Below are positions 42,530-51,849 of a stretch of 64,000 nucleotides of DNA, piece by piece (positions within the stretch are counted from its first letter, which is position 1; every line of letters begins with the position of its first letter). Both the position numbers and the translations under genes were made by a program. The notes below the pieces were generated by a model. The model saw only the letters and a program-made list of their open reading frames with translations. It was not told where the DNA came from and ran no database searches. The stretch is from the NCBI GenBank assembly GCA_002421905.1, contig DISK01000015.1, positions 89,974 to 153,973 of the forward strand. Direction: 5' to 3'. The stretch comes from Micavibrio sp. UBA6212. GTDB taxonomy: Bacteria > Pseudomonadota > Alphaproteobacteria > Micavibrionales > Micavibrionaceae.

Positions 42530-42961
42530 TTATGGGGAAACTGGTCGCTTTGCTTTCAGCTCTTTCATTTTTTCCTGACGGTCATCGACCTTGGATTTAT
42601 GTTTATCTTTAACGGCTTCAACCCGTTCCTGACGGTTTTCTTTTATCTGTTCAACATGTTCTTGATGCCGTTCTTTGGCGTCCTCAACACGCTCTTGATG
42701 GTTTTCTTTCATCTGCTCAACATGGTCTTGATGCCGTTCCTTGGCGTCTTCGACACGTTCCTGGCGGTTTTCCTTCATCTCTTCAACCTGTTCCTGATGC
42801 CTTTCTTTGGCATTCTCCACACGCTCCTGATGAGCAGTCGCGAGTTTACTTTTATAGTCTCCAGACGTTTGTGCATTCGCCAAAACCGGGAAAGCTAGAA
42901 CCCCCAGAGCAACTACGGAAACACACAACATATTGATATTATTGAATATATTTTTCGACAT
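42530..42961 (-). CDS. Exported hendecad-repeat coiled-coil protein
   Basis: This 143-residue protein has a signal peptide (cleavage near VLANAQT, residue ~30). The start at 42961 is chosen because it directly precedes the signal peptide and has AAGGAA upstream. Residues 44-131 are four 22-residue repeats, each of two 11-residue units of the type (H/R)Q-E-x-V-E-x-x-K-E-(R/N), giving eight hendecads. The charge pattern suggests an elongated right-handed helix in the periplasm. No known family; hendecad helices occur in lipid- or envelope-associated and stress-protective proteins. Confidence 0.8.
   Translation of the reverse strand: MSKNIFNNINMLCVSVVALGVLAFPVLANAQTSGDYKSKLATAHQERVENAKERHQEQVEEMKENRQERVEDAKERHQDHVEQMKENHQERVEDAKERHQEHVEQIKENRQERVEAVKDKHKSKVDDRQEKMKELKAKRPVSP
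42569..42832 (-). repeat. Four tandem 66-bp coding repeats
   Basis: The DNA encodes four successive 22-residue units (residues 44-131 of the protein at 42530-42961). The middle units are nearly identical in sequence, so unit number could vary by slippage or recombination. Confidence 0.8.
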
Positions 42962-43054
42962 CACGAAAATTCCTTTCCCTATTAACATTTCACACAATGG
43001 GTTAAACGATCTCACACCTCACGTTCCCCCACAATATGCTTAATTATTCTATTC

Positions 43055-44233
43055 TTATTTTCCAGTTTTCAATCCCAAGAAATCAAGCTGCCATTCCATA
43101 TCATTATCATTGAGTGGATAATCCGTCCCACCACGCGGGTAAATCAGCTCCTTATGCGGGATTTTGACAACTTCCTGCTGAACTTTCAAGGCCGTCCTCA
43201 TGGAAAGACCCGCTCGCCAGCACATTGCCACAACGGATTTCGAAGTCTTCATATCAAAAATTTTACGGACATTGTCCGGTGATGTTCTTAACAAGGCTGC
43301 AATCCCGACATAGACAAAGTCCGTATCGCGAATGGCAATGGCATCGATCATCACTTCATCCGTCAAAGTGCCTTCCTTCAAATAACTCCAGACACGGTCT
43401 TCGACATTTTCATTTTGTTTATCCGCAAACTCGACGCGTCGTTTGACAGTTTCTGCAATTTCTTCCATGTCTTCGGATGAAAAATCAGTCCGTTCCAACA
43501 ATAAATTACGAACCGACTGATCGACAAAACCGGTTAGTTCTCTGGCCAGTTCCTTAGGCAAATTTTTACGCATAGCAGCCGGTTTTTGCCATTCCGGATA
43601 TGATTTTGCTTTCTCGACAATCCGTTTCAAATCCTCAAGAGAGATGTCGGCCTTGGCATTTGACAGCAACACTGTTCCTGCCTCAATATCGTCTGTTTCA
43701 ATGACTGCTCCCGATACAGGTTGGGACAAGGCTGGACGATTGGCAATGGCTTGGATGGCCCAACTTGCCGGGTGGGACTTTAGTATATCCAGCAACTCTT
43801 CATCCGGTAACGCCACGCAATATCTCAGGATTGGTTCGGATACTTGACGCTCTAAATCGCGCGCCAACTGTCCCACGATTTTCGGTGGAGCTTCTACATA
43901 GTCTTTCAGAACTGACGATAGGGCTACCCTGACTTTCAGAACTTCATCCAATGCCAGAATACCCAATACTTCGACCGTGTATTTATAAAGGCTGCTATGT
44001 TTATCCGAAGACAGGTCGGGCAATAATTTTGCCAAACGTTCGGCCAGAATCAGACGGATGTCGGCATTTTCGTCCTTGGCCGCCATATAACATAGAATTT
44101 CACGATTGGTTGACGGGCTTTGCGCCAGATCGCGGCGTTGTTGATCTGATCCGGTCAGCGCAATTTTCCGTTCCGTCTCGATTGAAGACGGTTTTTTTTG
44201 TTTTGATCCAAAAAATGAAGAAAAGAACCCCAT
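43055..44233 (-). CDS. DUF2336 domain protein
   Basis: This 392-residue cytoplasmic protein is made of HEAT-like helices. The central region (EPILRYCVALPDEELLDILK, SHPASWAIQAIANRPALSQP) is the DUF2336 signature common in alphaproteobacteria. The N-terminal ~20 residues are basic and Lys/Ser-rich. Function unknown; DUF2336 proteins are often encoded near motility or regulatory genes. Confidence 0.85.
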   Translation of the reverse strand: MGFFSSFFGSKQKKPSSIETERKIALTGSDQQRRDLAQSPSTNREILCYMAAKDENADIRLILAERLAKLLPDLSSDKHSSLYKYTVEVLGILALDEVLKVRVALSSVLKDYVEAPPKIVGQLARDLERQVSEPILRYCVALPDEELLDILKSHPASWAIQAIANRPALSQPVSGAVIETDDIEAGTVLLSNAKADISLEDLKRIVEKAKSYPEWQKPAAMRKNLPKELARELTGFVDQSVRNLLLERTDFSSEDMEEIAETVKRRVEFADKQNENVEDRVWSYLKEGTLTDEVMIDAIAIRDTDFVYVGIAALLRTSPDNVRKIFDMKTSKSVVAMCWRAGLSMRTALKVQQEVVKIPHKELIYPRGGTDYPLNDNDMEWQLDFLGLKTGK

Positions 44234-44268
44234 AAAGCTATTCTAATGCGTGGATCGTAAACATCAAG

Positions 44269-45387
44269 TTACATCGTTGTAACCCTATTCAGGTAATCTT
44301 CGGTCTGCATTTCCAGCAGCCTTGACACTGTTCTTTGAAATTCAAAGGCATGATCGTGGCCAGTATAGAGTTTCTGCGGCATTGCGTCTGCTGTTATGAC
44401 CAAATTCCGGCCATTATCATATAAAATATCAACCAAAGTCATCATTCGTTTGGCTTCATTCCGGCGGTCATATCCCATACGCGGCACGTTCTCGAGAAAG
44501 ACCGTATGATATCGCTTGGCAATCGACAAATAGTCTTCAGCGCCCAATGGTCTCTCACAGAGTTGGGCAAAGCCGAACCGCGCCACACCTTTGGCAGCAA
44601 CCGGCACCTGAATCATGCGTCCTTTGACGTTGATCAGGTCGGGTAAATGCTCTGCTCCTTCGGTTAGACCTTCAAACAGGTTATCTGCGCGTTTGGCTGT
44701 TTCGTAATTGAGTGGAGAAAAATAAACCGACATTTCTTTTAATTGTTTGGCACGATAATCGACAGGACTATCAATGGCCACAATTTCCATCCGCGCTTTA
44801 ATCAGGTTGATAAAAGAAAGGAAACGATCACGTTGCAGACCTCCTTTATACAAATCGTCAGGGTGCCAGTTACTGGTGCACACCAATGTAATTCCCTGAT
44901 CGAGCATAGACGTAAATAAACGCGAGAGGATCATAGCATCTGCCACATCGGTGACGTGGAATTCATCAAAGCACAATACGCGCGAGCGGTTAGAAATAAC
45001 CAAAGCCAGAGACGGCAAGGCCGCATCCATATCCTCGATAATACCATCGATTGAACGGCGGGAATGGATATAGTCATGCACCTCGATCATAAACTGGTGG
45101 AAATGGACGCGACGTTTCTTGATAGAAAGTGGAATCGAGTCATAAAAAATATCCATTAACATCGACTTACCCCGACCGACCGGGCCGTGCAAATAAATGC
45201 CACGCGGAGGCAATTTTCGAATATTCAAAAATCTGATCTTTTGCCGCCAGCTTTTTCTCGCCTCTTCATAATCCAATACATCCTGATAGAGACGCATCAA
45301 AGAGCGGGCAGCATGGTCTTGCAACGGATCTGGATCAATTTTCCGGCGGGATAAAAGAGCGTTATATCGGTCGAGTGGAGTTGTCAT
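44269..45387 (-). CDS. zapE: Cell division protein ZapE (AFG1-like ATPase)
   Basis: This 372-residue AAA+-type ATPase acts with FtsZ. Walker A GPVGRGKSMLMD (~70-81), Walker B VLCFDEFHVTDVADAMILSR, the arginine-rich LFTSMLDQGITLVCTSNWHP segment and the DRFLSFINLIK region match ZapE. It overlaps the end of tatC by 26 bp, suggesting coupling to the tat transcript. Confidence 0.93.
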   Translation of the reverse strand: MTTPLDRYNALLSRRKIDPDPLQDHAARSLMRLYQDVLDYEEARKSWRQKIRFLNIRKLPPRGIYLHGPVGRGKSMLMDIFYDSIPLSIKKRRVHFHQFMIEVHDYIHSRRSIDGIIEDMDAALPSLALVISNRSRVLCFDEFHVTDVADAMILSRLFTSMLDQGITLVCTSNWHPDDLYKGGLQRDRFLSFINLIKARMEIVAIDSPVDYRAKQLKEMSVYFSPLNYETAKRADNLFEGLTEGAEHLPDLINVKGRMIQVPVAAKGVARFGFAQLCERPLGAEDYLSIAKRYHTVFLENVPRMGYDRRNEAKRMMTLVDILYDNGRNLVITADAMPQKLYTGHDHAFEFQRTVSRLLEMQTEDYLNRVTTM

Positions 45388-46144
45388 CTGATAAATTCTT
45401 GTTTTTATTATGATTTATATATCTCACAAGAAAGATTGATAATTCGTAAAGACCTATCAAAGGAACCGCCAGAGCGACTTGGGAAATAATATCAGGCGGC
45501 GTCAAAAAAGCTGCCATCACAAAGATAATAACCACAGCATAACGGCGCTTTGAGGCCAGCATTTGCTCGGTTACAACCCCTGCACGTCCCAGAATACCCA
45601 TGATAACAGGCAACTGGAAGCACAGGCCGAAGGCAAAAATCAACAGCATAATCAGATCAAGATATTCTCCGACTTTGGCTTCGAGCATGATGGGCAAAAC
45701 CGTTTGATCGGCATTACTCTGGAAACTCAAAAAAAAGCGAAAAGCCAGCGGTAAAACCAGAAAATAAACTGTTGCTCCGCCGCAAAAAAACAGAACCGGC
45801 GCACCAATTAAAAAAGGCAGTAATGTCTTTTTCTCGTTTTCAAACAAGCCCGGTGAAATAAACTTCCAGATTTGTGTGGCAATAAAGGGAAAGGTTGCAA
45901 AACATCCGGTAAAGAACGCGACCTTGACATAGGTAAAAAAAGCCTCGGTCAAATCGGTATAAATCAGACGTTGGGAATCGGACGGCCCCATGGCATTGGC
46001 CAAGGGCCGCACCAGAAATCCATATATATCCTCGACATAAAAATAGGCAATAATGGATGCGCCGACCATCACCACCACCGACCATAAAAGTCGTGTGCGC
46101 AATTCAGTCAGATGGCCGAACAATTGTTGTTTATTTTGTTCCAT
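45362..46144 (-). CDS. tatC: Sec-independent translocase subunit TatC
   Basis: TatC is the twin-arginine signal receptor. From ATG 46144 (MEQNKQQLFGHLTELRTRLL) it has 260 residues; a start at 46156 is also possible. Family motifs: HLTELRTRLLWSVV at the N-terminus with the first helix, FYVEDIYGFLVRPLANAM, TDLTEAFFTYVKVAFFTGCF, FISPGLFENEKKTLLPFLIG, and six transmembrane helices. It overlaps tatB by 14 bp. Confidence 0.97.
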   Translation of the reverse strand: MEQNKQQLFGHLTELRTRLLWSVVVMVGASIIAYFYVEDIYGFLVRPLANAMGPSDSQRLIYTDLTEAFFTYVKVAFFTGCFATFPFIATQIWKFISPGLFENEKKTLLPFLIGAPVLFFCGGATVYFLVLPLAFRFFLSFQSNADQTVLPIMLEAKVGEYLDLIMLLIFAFGLCFQLPVIMGILGRAGVVTEQMLASKRRYAVVIIFVMAAFLTPPDIISQVALAVPLIGLYELSIFLVRYINHNKNKNLSDDNSTRPI

Positions 46145-46460
46145 GATCGCCCCCATCTTCGCGCGGCGCAGGATTTTCGTTTTCTATAGATGTCTCGGTG
46201 TGAAGGTCCATATCATGCTCGGTTTCGTCTTCAACCGTTGATTTGACCGAATGGACATGATCAGAAATTTTACGCATTTCATTGAGATCGGAGTCCTGCA
46301 TAAAATCTTCAAACTGCTTGCCCAAGGCAAAACGCATATATTGAAGACGGCGCACCAGACGTCCCAGCGTGTAGAGAACATCGGGGATCTGCTTGGGGCC
46401 GATAGCCAGAACCGCCACAACCAATACGATTAGAAATTCCGACCAGCTAAAATCAAGCAT
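46131..46460 (-). CDS. tatB: Sec-independent translocase subunit TatB
   Basis: This 109-residue protein has an N-terminal membrane helix (MLDFSWSEFLIVLVVAVLAI), the GPKQIPD hinge, and an amphipathic helix (YTLGRLVRRLQYMRFALGKQ), followed by a charged tail. The N-terminal Glu-8 typical of TatB is present. It lies 3 bp after tatA. Confidence 0.94.
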   Translation of the reverse strand: MLDFSWSEFLIVLVVAVLAIGPKQIPDVLYTLGRLVRRLQYMRFALGKQFEDFMQDSDLNEMRKISDHVHSVKSTVEDETEHDMDLHTETSIENENPAPREDGGDHGTK

Positions 46461-46463
46461 GGA

Positions 46464-46652
46464 CTATGTATCGTTTTCTTTGTTGTTTTTTGAATCAATT
46501 TTGGCAGAAGTACTGCCTTCATCTTTCATACCACGTTTGAAGGCCTTGATGCCTTCCGCGACATCGCCCATCAGGCGCGGCAATTTACCTGCCCCAAAGA
46601 GTAGAAAGACCAAAACCAGAATTATAAGAATTTGCCATGGGCCTATCGACAT
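46464..46652 (-). CDS. tatA: Sec-independent translocase subunit TatA
   Basis: This 62-residue pore-forming subunit has the N-terminal helix MSIGPWQILIILVLVFLLFG, the FG-AGKLP hinge, the amphipathic segment LMGDVAEGIKAFKRGMKDEG and a Lys/Asn-rich tail. It starts 2 bp after scpB. Confidence 0.95.
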   Translation of the reverse strand: MSIGPWQILIILVLVFLLFGAGKLPRLMGDVAEGIKAFKRGMKDEGSTSAKIDSKNNKENDT

Positions 46653-46654
46653 AA

Positions 46655-47512
46655 TTATGCACTTTCTTTTTGTTGTTCGTTTTGTTCTGCATCGGAATTT
46701 GTTTCAGATTCTGTAATCTGGTCAAATTCGCCAACATGTTCGAAATCTTCTGCAGGATTATTTTCACCCGAGGCCGAGCCTTCGATTGCACCATCTTGCC
46801 CAGCAAAGAGGTCTGCACCACCAGGAATGGTTTCAATGGCGGGGCGAATATCCAGTAAGCCGGAGGCTTTAAGTTCCTGAAGACCTGGCAGGTCTTTCAA
46901 TTCGGAAATTCCAAATTCGTCAAGAAAGGTGGTCGAGGTGATCCAAGTCACTGGACGGCCCGGTGTTTCGCGTCTGCGGCCCGGTTTGATCCATCCTGCT
47001 TCGAGCAAGACGTCCAGCGTTCCCTTGTTAGTCGCCACACCCCGAATATTCTCTATCTCGGCGCGGGTCACTGGTTGGTGGTAGGCAATGATCGAGAGAG
47101 TTTCAAGAGCTGCACGAGAGAGTTTTTTCTCCTGCTTCTTGGCCAAAGCCAGATACGGCCCGACATCAGGAGCCGTCCGGAAGGCCCATGCATCTTCAAG
47201 GCGCACCAGATTAACACCGCGTTCGGCATATTCGCTTTGCAGTTCCATCAGGATACCGCCGACATCCGCAGTCTCGGGCAAACGACCCTGAATGGTGCGT
47301 AAGGTCACAGGTTCCGGTGATGCAAACAGCAAGGCTTCGATCAGACGTTTTTGTTCTGCGGGATCTTCGAGCGCCACCATACCGGAGGTATCTTCTGACA
47401 CACTTTCGGGTGAAGATTCTATTTCGTTTTCTTCAAACTCTTCCTCGATCTCGGTGATTTCATCCACCTCAATTTCGATTTCTACATCTTCGTTTATATC
47501 TTCATTGCTCAT
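46655..47512 (-). CDS. scpB: Segregation and condensation protein ScpB
   Basis: ScpB is a subunit of the SMC-ScpAB condensin. From ATG 47512 it has 285 residues; a start at 47533 would add 7. A very acidic N-terminus (DINEDVEIEIEVDEITEIEE) precedes the winged-helix core: EALLFASPEPVTLRTIQGRL, LSRAALETLSIIAYHQPVTR, EIENIRGVATNKGTLDVLLE and GRPVTWITSTTFLDEFGISE. The C-terminus is acidic and longer than typical. scpA lies directly upstream. Confidence 0.95.
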   Translation of the reverse strand: MSNEDINEDVEIEIEVDEITEIEEEFEENEIESSPESVSEDTSGMVALEDPAEQKRLIEALLFASPEPVTLRTIQGRLPETADVGGILMELQSEYAERGVNLVRLEDAWAFRTAPDVGPYLALAKKQEKKLSRAALETLSIIAYHQPVTRAEIENIRGVATNKGTLDVLLEAGWIKPGRRRETPGRPVTWITSTTFLDEFGISELKDLPGLQELKASGLLDIRPAIETIPGGADLFAGQDGAIEGSASGENNPAEDFEHVGEFDQITESETNSDAEQNEQQKESA

Positions 47513-47535
47513 GTTGTGATCCGTCACCTTCAAAA

Positions 47536-48372
47536 TTATTGTGTGGGATTATCTGTTATAACTGGGTCGCGTTCAACCGCGCGCAAATAGATCGGGCGGA
47601 ATGTATCGTCTTGCCGTATCTCGACTTTTCCTTGCTTTGCCAGCTCTAAAGCCGAGGTCAAAAGGGACGCAATCGAGGAGCGCGCGAAAAGCGGATCCTT
47701 GATTTGTTCAGGAACAAAGCTATGCAGCGTTGTCCAGACACTTGCCGATCCCGCGCGGGGTAAACGACCCAGCATTTTAACCATACGCGCCATCGCGTCT
47801 TCCATCGACAATACGGGGAATGTTACAGGTTTGTAACGGCTCGATGTCTGGCGCTGGGTAATATCGCCATAGGCTTTCAAAAGCTGGAACAGATCAACCG
47901 TATATTTATCCGGTTCAGGAACAGAAAACCGCTCTCTTTCGCCGCGTTCATATACGCTCAGATTGCGCCGCATATTATTCCGTAGCTTACTCGCCACATC
48001 CTGAATGGCCTCAAGACGACGCAACTGGAACGCCAAAGCTTCGGCCATCATTTCGGCAGATGGTTCTTCTTCTGTGCTTTCCTGTTTGGGAAGAAGGAGT
48101 TTTGATTTGAGATAAGCGAGCCACGCCGCCATCACCAGATATTCGGCAGCAATATCAAGCGAGAGCACCTGAGCCCGATCAATAAAAGCCAGATATTGGC
48201 GGGCAAGCTGCAAGATGGAGATTTGAGTTAAATCGACTTTCTGGTCGCGAGCGAGTTGCAACAAAACATCAATCGGCCCCTCGAATGTATCAAGGTGCAA
48301 CAACAGCCCATCCGACTGGTCAGCTGGTGCGATGATTTCTTCGTTTATGTGTTGCTCCTTATTTTCAATCAT
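47536..48372 (-). CDS. scpA: Segregation and condensation protein ScpA
   Basis: This 278-residue kleisin of the SMC complex has the N-terminal LHLDTFEGPIDVLLQLARDQ, KVDLTQISILQLARQYLAFI, and AAEYLVMAAWLAYLKSKLLL-P segments diagnostic of ScpA, plus the C-terminal winged helix (FARSSIASLLTSALELAKQG, KVEIRQDDTFRPIYLRAVER). It is in operon order with scpB and tatABC. Confidence 0.96.
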   Translation of the reverse strand: MIENKEQHINEEIIAPADQSDGLLLHLDTFEGPIDVLLQLARDQKVDLTQISILQLARQYLAFIDRAQVLSLDIAAEYLVMAAWLAYLKSKLLLPKQESTEEEPSAEMMAEALAFQLRRLEAIQDVASKLRNNMRRNLSVYERGERERFSVPEPDKYTVDLFQLLKAYGDITQRQTSSRYKPVTFPVLSMEDAMARMVKMLGRLPRAGSASVWTTLHSFVPEQIKDPLFARSSIASLLTSALELAKQGKVEIRQDDTFRPIYLRAVERDPVITDNPTQ

Positions 48373-48388
48373 TTATCTCGATAAACTT

Positions 48389-48781
48389 TCATAAAAAGAA
48401 GGTTACTTTCCTGGAACTTAACCTACTGTCTGTTTCTCGTTTTGGTTGACGAAGACTAAATTCCTCAGGAAAATTGTCTAAAACTCCTAATAAAAAATTA
48501 TATAGAATATCTGAAGTTTGTTCTCCTTTGGTCGCAAATGACATATTTATAAGCGCAGAATTATCCAACTTTGTTGCCCCTAGAAAACTGCAACAAAGGG
48601 TACTGCTAATTGAAGGATCATTGATACATTTCAAAATAAGATTGGCCTGCTCCAGTTGATGCTCGTCATCTGTTTTATTTATACTCGAACCAAATGTTAA
48701 GGTCGTTATTGTTATACTACCATCACTTACAGCTCTTCTATATTCTTCGCTTAGCTCATTTTCAAATTGCGTAATCATCAA
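48389..48781 (-). CDS. Hypothetical protein between nagZ and scpA
   Basis: This 130-residue protein is of unknown family and more AT-rich than its neighbours. It is helical and polar, with one mildly hydrophobic patch (SSTLCCSFLGATKL). It sits between nagZ and scpA, which are normally adjacent in alphaproteobacteria, with short gaps on both sides (18 and 16 bp). Probably a recent insertion into the operon that did not break it. Confidence 0.5.
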   Translation of the reverse strand: MMITQFENELSEEYRRAVSDGSITITTLTFGSSINKTDDEHQLEQANLILKCINDPSISSTLCCSFLGATKLDNSALINMSFATKGEQTSDILYNFLLGVLDNFPEEFSLRQPKRETDSRLSSRKVTFFL

Positions 48782-48799
48782 GTAAACCTCCTAATATCA

Positions 48800-49756
48800 T
48801 TACAATATATTCTGCCACCGCGCCCATCCTTTCGCGGATAGCGGAGGAAGGTCGGCAGCCAATTGTTCCATAATTTCAAGCTTTGCCCAGCAATATAAAG
48901 CCAGATCGCAGCCCGCTTGCAAGGAAAGATTGGCCCGTTGAGCAATTGATCCATAGTTTTCCAGTGCTTTCATATCCAGATCATCGGAAAACAGCAAGTT
49001 CTCAAAGCCTATTTTCTTCCGAATTATGTCATTTATAATGGTTTTTGACAGGGTGGACGGCAAATCAGGGTCAATTTGACTGTAAATGATGTGGGCGACC
49101 ATGCCCCAGACGCCCTTTTGCCTAGACATCCGCGCAAAGGGCAAAAAGTCGGTTTTTTCCAGTTCTTCGAGAGTGGCATCGACAATCGGCAGTTCCAGAT
49201 GGGAGTCACTGATCGCACGACCGTGGCCGGGCAAATGTTTAAGGATCGGGGTAACTCCCGTTTTCAAAAAAGCATTGATCGTGCGTTGGGCAGCAATGGC
49301 GACAATTTCGGGATCTGTCGAATAGGCGCGATCTCCAATTATGTTATGGGTTTTATCGGTGAGAACATCGCACACAGGAGCGCAATCGACGTTAATGCCA
49401 TGATCGAGCAGCATTTGTGCCATAGACGCCATGTCTTGATCGAATTCAGGGCAGTTCTCTCCACATTCGATTTTTTGTCCGTATGTTCTGGCAGACGGGT
49501 AGTCTTTCCAGGTGGGCGATTTCATCCGCGCCACGCGACCACCCTCCTGATCAATCATGATCGGGCAGTCCCATCCGACGCAGCTTCGCAACTCATTGGT
49601 CAGATTTTTAAGTTGTTCGGAGGAACCGCAGTTGCGCCCGAACAAAATAAATCCGAATGGTTGTGCCGCCGAAAACAGACTCTTTTCGGCATGGGTCAGG
49701 GTTTCTCCAGCAACGGAGAACACTGCCGCCAATGGGAGGGGTGCATCGTTGTTCAT
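48800..49756 (-). CDS. nagZ: Beta-N-acetylhexosaminidase NagZ
   Basis: NagZ removes GlcNAc from muropeptides during cell-wall recycling. The 318-residue GH3 enzyme shows DQEGGRVARMKSP, the catalytic His loop KHLPGHGRAISDSHLELP, and the nucleophile motif FSDDLDMKAL. It lies downstream of the SPOR-domain gene, in conserved order. Confidence 0.95.
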   Translation of the reverse strand: MNNDAPLPLAAVFSVAGETLTHAEKSLFSAAQPFGFILFGRNCGSSEQLKNLTNELRSCVGWDCPIMIDQEGGRVARMKSPTWKDYPSARTYGQKIECGENCPEFDQDMASMAQMLLDHGINVDCAPVCDVLTDKTHNIIGDRAYSTDPEIVAIAAQRTINAFLKTGVTPILKHLPGHGRAISDSHLELPIVDATLEELEKTDFLPFARMSRQKGVWGMVAHIIYSQIDPDLPSTLSKTIINDIIRKKIGFENLLFSDDLDMKALENYGSIAQRANLSLQAGCDLALYCWAKLEIMEQLAADLPPLSAKGWARWQNIL

Positions 49757-49782
49757 GTGCCAGTCCTCATTTCATGACGGTG

Positions 49783-50577
49783 TTATTTAATCACCAGACA
49801 ATCCCCTTTGGCAGATTTGATCTTGGTGCACAGAGATTGTGCCTGATCCAGCGACATAGGGCCAGCTTGTACACGATAGAACGTACCTTTAGCACCCAGA
49901 TCGGCCTTTTGCACATTCAATGGCAATCCTTTCAGAACACCATATTGGGCCTGAAGTTTCGACCATTTGGCCTTGGCATCCGCATCAGATTTTACAGCCG
50001 CAAACTGGACATAGGATTTACCCGTCGTCATTTTAACAGGTGCAGGTTTTTCCTTGACCTGTTCTTTTACAGTTTCTTTTACTGGCTCTTTTACCTGAAC
50101 TGGTTCCAGAGTTGCTTTTGGTTGTGGGGCAGGTTCATCCGCGGCAGCATCCTCAGATACAATTTTATAGGTGCTGACCTCTTCCTCTTTAGGAAATACG
50201 TCTTCTTTCTTAACGGGCTGTTCCGGTTCATCGAGAAGATTTTCAACACCGCGATCCGGTTTTCCATCATTCAATGTTTCAAAGATTGTGCTGTCCTTAT
50301 TAGGAACCATCATTCCACCCGGATCTTCCGGTTTTATTTTATAAGAGGATGGGTCGGCACGCATGATCGGCAACGTGTCTTCATCAACACGCGATTTATC
50401 ACCCGGCCAAGTCGCCCAAGTGACCGCCGCAATGGTCGCTACGACAGCCAGACCTGCAACACCCATCAATAACCGCGCCATAGATGGAGGCATTGGAACT
50501 GCATTCTTACGCTTGAGAAGAGAGTCCAGAAAACTTTCCTCATCAAAATCATCTCGAGAATTATCTCTTCTGGCCAT
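49783..50577 (-). CDS. SPOR-domain membrane protein
   Basis: This 264-residue protein (from ATG 50577; an upstream ATG at 50607 would add 10) has a short cytoplasmic N-terminus, one transmembrane helix (LLMGVAGLAVVATIAAVTWA), a Glu/Pro/Lys-rich periplasmic linker, and a C-terminal SPOR domain (~185-264, SYVQFAAVKSDADAKAKWSK; FYRVQAGPMSLDQAQSLCTK). SPOR domains bind denuded septal glycan. It precedes nagZ. Confidence 0.9.
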   Translation of the reverse strand: MARRDNSRDDFDEESFLDSLLKRKNAVPMPPSMARLLMGVAGLAVVATIAAVTWATWPGDKSRVDEDTLPIMRADPSSYKIKPEDPGGMMVPNKDSTIFETLNDGKPDRGVENLLDEPEQPVKKEDVFPKEEEVSTYKIVSEDAAADEPAPQPKATLEPVQVKEPVKETVKEQVKEKPAPVKMTTGKSYVQFAAVKSDADAKAKWSKLQAQYGVLKGLPLNVQKADLGAKGTFYRVQAGPMSLDQAQSLCTKIKSAKGDCLVIK

Positions 50578-50619
50578 TTTATCCCTCTTTCTTTTTGTGG
50601 TTGTCACATCTTTCTGGTT

Positions 50620-51849
50620 CTATCTGGTTCCCCAAGATAGATTGAACAGCTTTTCATGTTCTTGCATTGCATATCTGTCGGTCATACCGGCAACGTAGTC
50701 GCAAACAATTCTTGCCCTTGCCTTTTCATCGGTTTTTCCGCCGGCAAGATCAACGCGAGCCTGCCAGTGTTCAGGCAATAACCTGTAATTATCCCAGAAC
50801 GCCCCGAACAAATCAGGGATGATCTTTTCAACTTTCAAGCGGATGCGTTCAATCTCGAAATGGCGATACATCCGCACAAACAAAAATTTACGCAGTTCAT
50901 TGACCTTGTCGTTCATGGTGCTTGAAAAGGTGACAATCTGTATCCCTGCGCCGGATACATCCTGCGGAGATTGCGGGTTGATTTTTTCCAAGTTGAGTTT
51001 TGTCGTGGTCAAAACATCTTCAACCATCTCTCCCATAATAGTCCGGATTGTTTCACTAATCAGATATTTACCCGCCAGATCACTGCCATATGTTTTCTTG
51101 ACCCGTGACAGAGCATCCCCAAACAGCGCGACAGATGAAATATCTTCCAGAGAGAACATGCCCGCTGTTAAGCCATCTTCTATATCGTGATTGTTGTAGG
51201 CGATATCATCTGAGATTGCGGCAACTTGTGCCTCGATTGATGCACAGCGGTGTAATTCCAGATCGACCTGACGATTTAATTCAAACAGGGCAATCGACAA
51301 ATTATCCCTTGTCGCAGCTTCGTCGTCTTTCAGTACTGGCCCGTTATGCTTGGCGACCCCTTCCAGCGTTTCCCAAGTCAGATTGAGACCGCTCCAATGC
51401 GGATATTTTTGTTCCAGTGTTGTCAAAATACGCAAGGATTGATCGTTATGGGCAAACCCGCCCAGATGCTCCATACAGATTTTAAGGCTGTCTTCGCCCA
51501 TATGGGCAAAAGGTGTGTGTCCTAAATCATGCGCCAAGGCCACAGCTTCTGCGAGATCTTCATTAACCTTAAGGCACCTGGCCAATGTTCTGGTTATCTG
51601 CGCGACTTCGAGCGTATGGGACAAACGAGTGCGGTAATGATCCCCTTCATGAGCAACAAAAACCTGTGTTTTGTCTTTAAGGCGCCTGAAGGCTGAAGAA
51701 TGAATAATTCGGTCACGATCTCTTTGAAATGCTGTGCGGTGGCGACTTTCGGGTTCCTCGATCAAACGTCCACGGGATAAATCCGGACGCGACGCATAGG
51801 CCGCCAGCGGCAAGGCACAATAATTATAGGCAGAAGAATCATGGGTCAT
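50620..51849 (-). CDS. dgt: dGTP triphosphohydrolase-like protein
   Basis: This HD-domain enzyme hydrolyses dNTPs to nucleosides and triphosphate. The start at ATG 51849 (MTHDSSAYNYCALP) gives 409 residues; the longer frame to 52029 adds 60 residues unlike the family. Motifs: SRHRTAFQRDRDRIIHSSAF, RRLKDKTQVFVAHEGDHYRT, RLSHTLEVAQ and the HD pair AHDLGHTPFAHMGE, then DDIAYNNHDIEDGL. It heads the minus-strand run dgt-SPOR-nagZ and is divergent from the metal-hydrolase gene. Confidence 0.94.
   Translation of the reverse strand: MTHDSSAYNYCALPLAAYASRPDLSRGRLIEEPESRHRTAFQRDRDRIIHSSAFRRLKDKTQVFVAHEGDHYRTRLSHTLEVAQITRTLARCLKVNEDLAEAVALAHDLGHTPFAHMGEDSLKICMEHLGGFAHNDQSLRILTTLEQKYPHWSGLNLTWETLEGVAKHNGPVLKDDEAATRDNLSIALFELNRQVDLELHRCASIEAQVAAISDDIAYNNHDIEDGLTAGMFSLEDISSVALFGDALSRVKKTYGSDLAGKYLISETIRTIMGEMVEDVLTTTKLNLEKINPQSPQDVSGAGIQIVTFSSTMNDKVNELRKFLFVRMYRHFEIERIRLKVEKIIPDLFGAFWDNYRLLPEHWQARVDLAGGKTDEKARARIVCDYVAGMTDRYAMQEHEKLFNLSWGTR

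Noticed and set aside
42569..42832. CRISPR-like tandem repeat
   Set aside because: The 66-bp units are contiguous, in frame and coding, without spacers; this is a protein repeat.
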